Source: Candidatus Cloacimonadota bacterium (GTDB lineage: Bacteria; UBA4055). From it: a stretch of 42,810 nt of DNA. Where the stretch lies: contig PDON01000031.1 in assembly GCA_002742935.1 (NCBI GenBank), positions 1-42,810 of the forward strand, read 5' to 3'. The translations under genes and the position numbers were made by a program. The first letter of the stretch is position 1, and each line of letters begins with the position of its first letter. Below are positions 36,455 through 42,810 of this stretch, in pieces. The notes beneath the pieces were generated by a model. That model saw only the letters and a program-made list of their open reading frames with translations, was not told where the DNA came from and did not search any database.

Positions 36455-36904
36455 TTATGATTCCATTATTTTAGAGATCTCCTGCATAAACTCCTTTACA
36501 TCTGTAAATTTTCTATAAACAGAAGCAAATCTTACATAAGCAACTTCATCAATAGTTTTTAAAGACTGCATAACCATATTTCCAATCTCCTTAGATTTAA
36601 CCCTATCTTGATACTTATCTGAGAGCTTAAAATATATATCCCTGCTTATCTGATCAACATCGACATCTACAGCTCTCTTTCTAAGAGCAAGATTTAAACC
36701 TTTTTTGAGTTTATTTATATCAAACTCCTCAATACTACTATCCGATTTTATAACATAAAGTTCACTTCTCTCTACATATTCATAGGTAGTAAATCTACTA
36801 TTACAGCTAAGGCAAGATCTTCTTCTTCTTATCGCTTCACCATCTTTTACAGATCTTGAATCTATAACTTTGCTCTCTAAAAATGAACAACGAGGACATT
36901 TCAT
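36455..36904 (-). CDS. nrdR: transcriptional repressor NrdR
   Basis: Ribonucleotide reductase repressor, 149 residues, the standard size. Zinc ribbon C3, C6, C31 and C34, with the RRRRSCLSC region, is followed by an ATP-cone (about 48-138). ATP/dATP binding tunes its DNA binding at NrdR boxes upstream of nrd genes; no nrd gene or NrdR box is in this window. AAGGAG precedes ATG 36904. First gene of the nrdR-comF-deacetylase run. Confidence 0.97.
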   Translation of the reverse strand: MKCPRCSFLESKVIDSRSVKDGEAIRRRRSCLSCNSRFTTYEYVERSELYVIKSDSSIEEFDINKLKKGLNLALRKRAVDVDVDQISRDIYFKLSDKYQDRVKSKEIGNMVMQSLKTIDEVAYVRFASVYRKFTDVKEFMQEISKIMES

Positions 36905-37037
36905 TAGGGGATCTCCTTAAAATAGTATCCATAAATTTTTCAACAACTATATATTATAAAATAAGATTAGATATGATAGAATCAAAATTAAAAGAGAGTG
37001 AAAGGAAGAAGACGGGAGACGGGATTGTGAATTGTCT

Positions 37038-37066
37038 ACCTGTGCGTGTTACGCACGCAGACAGGT
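37038..37066. repeat. GC-rich intergenic hairpin
   Basis: ACCTGT (37038-37043) pairs with ACAGGT (37061-37066). Inside, GTGCGT/ACGCAC form a second stem. It is flanked on both sides by related ATTGTGAATTGT-like text. GC-rich in AT-rich surroundings. It sits in the 408-base gap between nrdR and the surface operon, next to repeat family B. Confidence 0.6.
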
Positions 37067-37101
37067 GAATTATGGATTGTAGAGTCGCTACAAGTAACGG
37101 C

Positions 37102-37206
37102 TCAGACTGGCTAGAAACGAGTAGTACAAGGAATTGATTTTTTATGGGATAGGAGACTAGAAATACTAGGTGATCTATGTGCAGAAAAAATCAATGGTAC
37201 AGTAAT
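37102..37206 (+). repeat. dispersed repeat family B, copy 2 (long form)
   Basis: First 45 bases identical to the reverse complement of copy 1 (19778-19857). It then carries 25 extra bases (containing CTAG-AAATA-CTAG) before the shared TGCAGAAAAAATC block. The CAGTAAT end is shared, but the small flanking hairpin is decayed here. It lies between nrdR and the terminator at 37227. Confidence 0.8.
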
Positions 37207-37226
37207 ATGGAATTTATCGGAAGTAT

Positions 37227-37261
37227 AAAAAGCCTCTTTATTGAGAATAAAGAGGCTTTTT
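37227..37261. terminator. bidirectional Rho-independent terminator
   Basis: Perfect 14-bp stem AAAAAGCCTCTTTA / TAAAGAGGCTTTTT with a seven-base loop. A-run on one side and T-run on the other make it work in both directions. It ends the reverse operon that runs from beyond 42810 to 37313. Confidence 0.92.
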
Positions 37262-37312
37262 ATATCAGTTGATAAATTTTTCTATCCTAAGCTAGATTGG
37301 TATTAAAATAGT

Positions 37313-38308
37313 TTATAATATAACATCCATTTTCCATACATTATACTTACCATCTTCACTTCCTCTTTGGGAAAGGAAAAATATATGTTTCCCATTATTG
37401 TACCAAATAGGAGAAAGGTCGTTTCCTCCATGGAATGTCAACTGTTTCATCTTAGTGCCATCTGTCCTTATCATAAAGATATCTAAATTTATTGGTTTTG
37501 TATCAGTCCCTCCTGTAGTACCAACAAAAACTAAATTTCTTCCATCGGGAGAAACTTGAGGACTTGAAAAACCAATTTCAGGATCACTTACCAAAATTGT
37601 TTCAGATCCGGTTCTAAGATTAACCATCCAAATTTCACCCCTATTATTACCATCTTTACTATTTCTAGTAACAAAAATAGTTTCTCCATCTGGAGATACT
37701 GAAGGAGTAAATCCTTCTGTATATTGAGTATTTAAAGAGGTTTCAGTATCATAGCTCCATATTGAGTAGTTATATCCATCACTTTTTGAATAGATTATTG
37801 TTCTACCATCTATGGAAAACTGTGGAGAATATTCGTTTGCTTGAGTGCTTACTAATTGCTCCACAGCTACTCCTCCCTCACTCCTAATCTTAAAAATATT
37901 TGAATTATTATTTTTAGTTTCTGAGAAAGCAATATATCTATTGTCAGGAGAGAAGCACATTGCATTAATATTTCTATTAAATGTTCTTTGAGTTAAAGCT
38001 CTACCTCCTAGTACAGATTTGATGTAAAGATTATGGTACTTATTCTTGCTTCCAATGTACGCTAACTTTCCATCTGTTGATAAAGCTATTTGTTGAGAAG
38101 CATTCCAAATTAAGTATTCAGAACTAGTTTTATTGTTATAAAGTTTTCTAACAATTGGAGCATTAACATTCTCACTATCCTCTGTGTATTGAACAAGTTT
38201 AATTCCTGCTTCCTCGGGAACATAGATCTCCTTATAAATTACTACCTGTTGGGAAGCACAACTAACAAGTAGTAGAAAAGACAAAAAAAATCCTAAAATC
38301 TTTAACAC
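37313..38308 (-). CDS. TolB/PD40-type beta-propeller lipoprotein
   Basis: 331 residues. Lipobox LLVSC gives lipidated C17. At least four PD40 blades are visible (SPDNRYIAFSE, SIDGRTIIYSK, SPDGETIFVTR, SPDGRNLVFVG). Such proteins resemble the C-terminal part of TolB but lack its N-terminal domain, so a binding role at the envelope is the safest statement. Start is GTG 38308 with GGAGG four bases upstream. Last gene of the surface operon. Confidence 0.9.
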   Translation of the reverse strand: MLKILGFFLSFLLLVSCASQQVVIYKEIYVPEEAGIKLVQYTEDSENVNAPIVRKLYNNKTSSEYLIWNASQQIALSTDGKLAYIGSKNKYHNLYIKSVLGGRALTQRTFNRNINAMCFSPDNRYIAFSETKNNNSNIFKIRSEGGVAVEQLVSTQANEYSPQFSIDGRTIIYSKSDGYNYSIWSYDTETSLNTQYTEGFTPSVSPDGETIFVTRNSKDGNNRGEIWMVNLRTGSETILVSDPEIGFSSPQVSPDGRNLVFVGTTGGTDTKPINLDIFMIRTDGTKMKQLTFHGGNDLSPIWYNNGKHIFFLSQRGSEDGKYNVWKMDVIL

Positions 38309-38326
38309 AATTCCTCCAAATTAAAT

Positions 38327-39025
38327 TTAAAAATTATATCCTAATCCTAAGTTATAGGTTGAAATAGGTGTGACAATATCAATATCACCTTCATCGTAAT
38401 CCCATTTATAACTCATCTCGGAAAATCTAATCTGTAATGAGATGTTAAACCTATCTGTTAAGAATCCAAAAAATATTGAAGGTTTAATATAGTCCATTCC
38501 TACAAGTTTATCCTCATCAAATGATTTTTCCCATTTCATAAATCCCCATGCTATCGGAGCTATTTGGATAGATGAGAAAAGGTGCTGATTTTTTCCAACC
38601 TTATAACCTAACCCAATACCAATTCTACTTTCAAAATTCATTATTGAGCCTTCTTCATTAATGTCTCCATTTTCAGCTTCAACTGGTGAGTATTGAGCTG
38701 AAAGAATAGTGAAATCTGTAAAGATATTAAACTTTTTATCAATATTTAGATTCCAATTGTAAAGTTTTCCAAAATCAAAAGAGTATCCAACCTTACCTCC
38801 ACCTTCAATTTCAATCTCTCTTTTAGATTGATTAATATTCTCAATATTAAAATCTTCGCTAAAACCACCCAGTGGTAATGCAAGATAGACTCTTGAATAG
38901 TATTTATCAAACAATGACTCGGTTACTATAGCTACATAAGACTCTTCTTTGCTTGTTGAGCCACCTGTAAATTGAGCCTGTAAACTTAGCAAAGTTAATA
39001 AGAGAAGAGGTATAAGTAATTTCAT
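38327..39025 (-). CDS. outer-membrane beta-barrel candidate
   Basis: 232 residues with signal peptide (about 1-17, LLSLQA). The mature part is rich in amphipathic beta strands with alternating aromatic residues and ends in aromatic Phe (YNLGLGYNF), the usual barrel-assembly signal. No named family recognised. It lies 15 bases after the DUF4234-like gene and before the propeller lipoprotein in the same operon. May be an anchor or channel for the surface proteins encoded upstream (inference). Confidence 0.78.
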   Translation of the reverse strand: MKLLIPLLLLTLLSLQAQFTGGSTSKEESYVAIVTESLFDKYYSRVYLALPLGGFSEDFNIENINQSKREIEIEGGGKVGYSFDFGKLYNWNLNIDKKFNIFTDFTILSAQYSPVEAENGDINEEGSIMNFESRIGIGLGYKVGKNQHLFSSIQIAPIAWGFMKWEKSFDEDKLVGMDYIKPSIFFGFLTDRFNISLQIRFSEMSYKWDYDEGDIDIVTPISTYNLGLGYNF

Positions 39026-39040
39026 ACTAATTTCCTTGTA

Positions 39041-39550
39041 TTAGTTATCTGTTTTAGGGGTTGTTTTTTCTTGCTGATCATCCTCTTTTACAGATAGTAA
39101 AATATTTTTTCTTTCAAATTCAATAGGAAGATCATTAATGCAGTAATTGATGTAGAATATACTGAACAGGAATGTATAATAAATATTCATTCTATAGTCC
39201 AATTTATACTCTTTTAAAGCGTACTCTTGTATTGCATCTCTCACTTTAAAGACCCAAATATAGACTAGAATTGCTAATACTACTTTTGAGGTTATAAAGA
39301 GGTTCAATACTATTGGAGGAGATATTAACAGAATTAGATAGAACGGAATGAAAAAGTTTATCGCAAATAAGAATATAATTGCAATAACTAAATTATTATT
39401 CACCTTCTCTCCTCTTGTGATTTTAAAGATCTCTTGATTGTGTTTGTACATCCATGCAAATGGATAGAATGAGGTTGTAAGTATGGTCAAAAGAACTAGA
39501 ATCCATGTTTTAGAATCAATTCTATCCCTTAGATCCGATATTGATTTCAT
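39041..39550 (-). CDS. four-helix membrane protein, DUF4234-like
   Basis: 169 residues with about four membrane helices (17-35, 55-80, 85-105, 128-145). The stretch TTSFYPFAWMYKHNQEI resembles the (T/S)xGIYxxYWxYK motif of DUF4234, of unknown function. The tail is acidic/Lys-rich and cytoplasmic by charge. ATG 39550 overlaps the stop of the large lipoprotein gene by one base (TAATG), so the two are translationally coupled. Confidence 0.8.
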   Translation of the reverse strand: MKSISDLRDRIDSKTWILVLLTILTTSFYPFAWMYKHNQEIFKITRGEKVNNNLVIAIIFLFAINFFIPFYLILLISPPIVLNLFITSKVVLAILVYIWVFKVRDAIQEYALKEYKLDYRMNIYYTFLFSIFYINYCINDLPIEFERKNILLSVKEDDQQEKTTPKTDN

Positions 39551-41991
39551 TACTCTCTCCTACTTTTATTTAAGTTTTCAATAATATTGTGAAACTTATC
39601 TCTACTATCTGTAATTGTATTTATAGGGGTTATATTTTCTCCCTCAAGTTCAAATACATTCCAAAATCTTCCCGAGCCGTTTGTTGGAACATTGTAGGTT
39701 TCTATAAGATTAGATCCTTTATATACTTTCACTTGTGCTCCCGATTCGGTAATAGAAGGAGAGCCTGAATAGTTGTGTACTATGTATTTATATACACCAC
39801 TGGTTTGGTGATATATTGTAATGGTCTCAGGTCCAAATGCAGAAATATCATCTAGATCCAATTGGGCATATACCTCCCCATCATAACTATATGTTTTATA
39901 GTCGAAATAGATATGAAATTCAGAACTTCCATCTCCGGTTGGACCTATGAGGTGAGAGTCTAAATCTGATGGGGATTCTCCCCATGTAAGTACAATTCTA
40001 ATCTCATCCTCTAAAAGTATTGGTGTTATACTGCCGTCTTGATTCTCGGTTGTTTCTCCTCCTAAAGAGATTACAGAGAAATATAGGTCTATATAGCTAT
40101 CCTTTGAAGCTTCTATTGTATAGTTTCCTGCCTCAATATTTTCAAATAGGTAGTTTCCCGATTCCCCTGTAGTAGTGGAAGCAATAAATTCACCACTAGT
40201 TGAATTAATACCTTTTCTCAACTTTAGAGAAACACCGCTTACGACTGAATTATTTAGAGCATTTCTTATGGTTCCGGCAATATTACCTTCACCAAAATAG
40301 GAATTATCTATTTGAAGAATAGGCTCAATCTGTGTTATCAAATTGCTTTCTACATCTATATTATAGTATACTTCCGTTATATAGCCAACTTTACTAAAAT
40401 GAGCTTGATACCCCTCTCCTTCCGGAACAACAATTGAGAAATTACCATCTTGATTTGTGGTAGTAGTATAAACTGCCTGATTTAAAGAAATTTCAACATT
40501 AACATTTGGCAACCCATTGTTTGATTGAGAATCGAGAACATTTCCCTCAATTGTTCCACCTTCAGCCGGAATTAATTGTGTATCTATTTCAGTAGTTTCA
40601 TTGGTAAAAACAGAGATATTATTTACTACTTTTTCAATATATCCATCCTTTGAAAACTCTACAAAGTAACCGGATCCTTCAGGTGTAATAACTTCATAAC
40701 TTCCATTTTGTTCACTTACAGATGTAGCTATTAGATCAACACCATTTGTTACCCTTATGTATACAAAGCCAAGTGGTTCTCCTGTTGAATAGTCAGAGAT
40801 ATGCCCACTAATTTTTCCATTATCGGTATCCGCTTGAGCAATAACTTGTGAATATGATATTATATCTGGTTTATATTTGTCAGTAATGGTTTCTCCTAGG
40901 ACTTCAACTTTTACACCAACACCACATCCTATTCCTCCTGTAAGTTTCCATAATGGAGTTAAAGGATCTTCATCTATTACAAAGTCCCCCTTGAGATAAC
41001 CTTCTATGCCTATATATGAAGTTGTTAAGCCATAAAGATTTAACCCTATTTTTGACATTACTCCAACTTTTGCTGATCCATTTAGAGAAAGCCCTGGTGC
41101 TATAAAACTAGGAAACAGAATCTCCTTTTCTGCAATATAGTCCCACTCACCATTGTTATAGGCAATACCTGTAGTAAAAATAGACTTTTGTTCTGCACCC
41201 AAGGTAACAGAGGTTGAAATAGAGGCTTTACCATTTAGATCAAATTCTAGTACAGGAGTAATGATTACCCCATTTATAAAAATTGGAGTAAAGTTCATTG
41301 ATGCTATGGGAATGGTTTTATCTAAGAAATCTATTCCCTGTTCACTAGTTATTGTAATCTCTCTTGTTATTGTAGAGGTGTTTTGGAATAGAAGTTTTTC
41401 AAGTGTGAAAAAATCAAGATCAAGATCAAATTCAAACTCCGGTTCAATGGTAACTGACCCTGAAACCGTAATTTTTTCACCATTGTTATTTTCAATCTCG
41501 TATTCCAAATTAAAGTTAAACTCCCCTCTGCTGGAGTTTTCTCTGTTAAAGGTAACCCCTTTAGCACAATCCGGTTCTTCATTAAGGTCATCTAAAGTCA
41601 ATTCTTGTGTATGGGATATATGTAGTTTTTTAAAAGCATCCTCAAGAGTTGATTGAGATGTATTGAACTTAATCCCATTTTCAATGGATTCAACCTTTCT
41701 TAAAAAACCGTTAGGAGCAGCTTCAGTTGGTGGAGATATTAAAATATCACCCACATTTAACCCTGTAAGATCAGATGTTAAATGATCAAAAGTAATGACT
41801 CCACTTTCCTGATCAAATGAGGTTATTATATTTGCTAACTCCTCTTCTAATATAACGGTGTTATCAGCTAAAATAGTTTTATTATCATTTAGCCCATTAA
41901 ACCAAAGACCGTTACCTTCATTACTACAGGAGGTTAAAAGGATAACCGTAAGCAGTGATGAAAGTAAAAGGTAGAATAATTTTTTATACAC
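39550..41991 (-). CDS. large lipoprotein with carboxypeptidase-regulatory repeats and C-terminal YfaP/DUF2135-like domain
   Basis: 813 residues. Lipobox LLTSC gives lipidated C22. Residues about 30-390 are unassigned beta-rich sequence. Three CarboxypepD_reg-type repeats follow (about 392-473, 474-555, 563-650), each starting G.I.G.I.D and carrying a DG(Y/S)-type end. The last 130 residues (LTWGESPSDLDSHLIGP, DDISAFGPETITI, YKYIVHNYSG) match the YfaP/DUF2135 plan. Probably surface exposed and involved in binding or adhesion (inference). The start is GTG 41991, overlapping the TAG of the repeat-protein gene by one base. Confidence 0.88.
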   Translation of the reverse strand: MYKKLFYLLLSSLLTVILLTSCSNEGNGLWFNGLNDNKTILADNTVILEEELANIITSFDQESGVITFDHLTSDLTGLNVGDILISPPTEAAPNGFLRKVESIENGIKFNTSQSTLEDAFKKLHISHTQELTLDDLNEEPDCAKGVTFNRENSSRGEFNFNLEYEIENNNGEKITVSGSVTIEPEFEFDLDLDFFTLEKLLFQNTSTITREITITSEQGIDFLDKTIPIASMNFTPIFINGVIITPVLEFDLNGKASISTSVTLGAEQKSIFTTGIAYNNGEWDYIAEKEILFPSFIAPGLSLNGSAKVGVMSKIGLNLYGLTTSYIGIEGYLKGDFVIDEDPLTPLWKLTGGIGCGVGVKVEVLGETITDKYKPDIISYSQVIAQADTDNGKISGHISDYSTGEPLGFVYIRVTNGVDLIATSVSEQNGSYEVITPEGSGYFVEFSKDGYIEKVVNNISVFTNETTEIDTQLIPAEGGTIEGNVLDSQSNNGLPNVNVEISLNQAVYTTTTNQDGNFSIVVPEGEGYQAHFSKVGYITEVYYNIDVESNLITQIEPILQIDNSYFGEGNIAGTIRNALNNSVVSGVSLKLRKGINSTSGEFIASTTTGESGNYLFENIEAGNYTIEASKDSYIDLYFSVISLGGETTENQDGSITPILLEDEIRIVLTWGESPSDLDSHLIGPTGDGSSEFHIYFDYKTYSYDGEVYAQLDLDDISAFGPETITIYHQTSGVYKYIVHNYSGSPSITESGAQVKVYKGSNLIETYNVPTNGSGRFWNVFELEGENITPINTITDSRDKFHNIIENLNKSRRE

Positions 41992-42810
41992 TATTTATCT
42001 CCTGTTTTTTTGGTTTTATTTTTGTCTGTGGCTGTAACATTTACATAAGTGGTATCTTCATTGGAATAATCAGATCCATCATTAACTTTCCATGTTATGG
42101 TTCTCTTTAAAGGATTGTCCTGACTTACTCCATTTGGATCTTGATCAGTATTTTTATATTTAATAGATTTTAGAATATCTTCATACTCTTCTATTGTAGC
42201 TTTTCCGCCTAGAATCAATACACCGTTCTCACTGTCAAAGGAAGCCGTAATATCTTCACTTGTAGTATCATCAAGAGTTAAAATATCTTTGCCTTTAATA
42301 TAGTTTACACTAATTTCAACCTTTGCTGAGTCTATTTCTTCATCATCTACATCAGTTACAGTTATTGTACTACCTTGAGGAATTAGTAAAGTATCATTTT
42401 GCCCCTCTTTGAACTCTATAGTGATATCAGGAAGTTCTATTACTGGTGGGTCATTTACAGGGTTAACAATAACATTAACAGTATCAGATGCAGTTGCTTT
42501 AGAAACTCCATCATTAACTGTTATAATAATAGTTTCACTTCCATTCCAGTTTTCTGGTGCGGTAAGTGTTGCTACTAAACCTTCAAATGAAACTGAAATA
42601 GTATCATTTTCACTTTCACTTACTGATAGAGTTAATACATCCTCATCAATATCAGAAATATACTGTTCAAAATTTACTTCAAGATTTCCATCCTCATCAA
42701 ATGTAAAGCTTTCAGGAAGTTCAATTGTTGGAGCATCATTAATAGGATTAACAATGATTTCAGCGGTATCACTTGCAACAGCCTTACCTTGGTTATCGTT
42801 TACGGTAATC
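41991..42810 (-). CDS. partial Ig/cadherin-like tandem repeat surface protein (C-terminal part)
   Basis: The frame is open from the window edge through to the TAG at 41993-41991, giving 272 residues of the C-terminal end; the start lies outside. Repeats of about 90-110 residues are visible with the hallmarks ITVNDG-SKATASDTV and VNPVNDPPVIELPD, typical of cadherin-like/tandem-95 or Ig-like adhesins. The protein ends in a Lys-rich tail (DKNKTKKTGDK), with no sorting domain that I can name. It is followed with one-base overlap by the lipoprotein gene, so it belongs to the same surface operon. Confidence 0.9.
   Translation of the reverse strand, partial: ITVNDNQGKAVASDTAEIIVNPINDAPTIELPESFTFDEDGNLEVNFEQYISDIDEDVLTLSVSESENDTISVSFEGLVATLTAPENWNGSETIIITVNDGVSKATASDTVNVIVNPVNDPPVIELPDITIEFKEGQNDTLLIPQGSTITVTDVDDEEIDSAKVEISVNYIKGKDILTLDDTTSEDITASFDSENGVLILGGKATIEEYEDILKSIKYKNTDQDPNGVSQDNPLKRTITWKVNDGSDYSNEDTTYVNVTATDKNKTKKTGDK

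Noticed and set aside
36883..37068. Forward ORF of 61 codons over the nrdR start
   Set aside because: Crosses the nrdR 5' end and runs into the GC-rich hairpin; no ribosome site or coding pattern.
41261..41656. Forward ORF of 131 codons
   Set aside because: Antisense to the beta-rich part of the large lipoprotein; Ser-rich composition fits a shadow frame.
39550..42810. CRISPR array or DNA-level tandem repeat
   Set aside because: The repetition is at protein level (Ig-like and carboxypeptidase-regulatory modules); the DNA repeats are diverged and lie in open frames.

Overview
The window is about 42.8 kb of AT-rich, densely coding DNA from a Gram-negative bacterium. Outer-membrane traits include lpxB, five proteins with a clear or likely lipoprotein or Sec signal plus an outer-membrane barrel candidate, and a GWxTD-domain protein. 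The GWxTD domain, the six-bladed beta-propeller proteins, a DUF5687-like ABC permease, and AAA/PD-(D/E)XK and Rpn nuclease-like genes point to the FCB side of the bacterial tree. The mix resembles Candidatus Delongbacteria or a related lineage, but that placement is from memory of gene content and is not proven here. Several genes start at TTG or GTG behind a good Shine-Dalgarno sequence, so start calls matter. TGA is an ordinary stop (folK, the NlpC/P60 gene). No tRNA, rRNA or CRISPR array was seen.

Layout. 1-777: mostly non-coding, with a possible decayed gene. 778-6507: forward operon of a DnaJ/CbpA-type co-chaperone, an M16C (PreP-like) protease and a secreted S9 peptidase, closed by a terminator. 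6559-7377: acidic protein of unknown function. 8748-7464 (reverse): folK, a deoxynucleoside kinase and a 52-residue membrane protein. 11959-8918 (reverse): NlpC/P60 lipoprotein, GWxTD protein, YgjP-type metallopeptidase and a Cys-rich protein, with overlapping or abutting genes. 12236-13121: LysO-type lysine exporter split into two overlapping genes. 15648-13413: ABC-2 permease and ATPase. 17964-15766: U32 (RlhA-like) protein. 19669-18089: AAA/PD-(D/E)XK protein. 21665-19873: sialidase and a zinc-ribbon membrane protein.

22021-26801 is the most interesting block. A [FeFe]-hydrogenase-like sensor with PAS domains, a SpoIIE/PP2C phosphatase and a prepilin peptidase lie 3 and 8 bases apart. The prepilin peptidase carries an insertion of about 220 residues in its last cytoplasmic loop. 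Just downstream, 26827-26962 has a near-consensus promoter, a GC-rich stem-loop and a Rho-independent terminator, which together look like a small RNA or leader element.

27060-29325: beta-propeller protein and HtrA-like protease. 31011-29596: MATE transporter. 31261-32406: lpxB. 36904-32436 (reverse): nrdR, comF, polysaccharide deacetylase, Rpn-type nuclease and a second beta-propeller lipoprotein. 42810-37313 (reverse): a surface/secretion operon of a partial Ig/cadherin-like repeat protein, a large lipoprotein with carboxypeptidase-regulatory repeats, a small membrane protein, a barrel candidate and a TolB-like propeller lipoprotein, ending at a strong bidirectional terminator. Two families of short dispersed inverted repeats sit in intergenic gaps, each with two copies in opposite orientation (13.3/29.4 kb and 19.8/37.1 kb).
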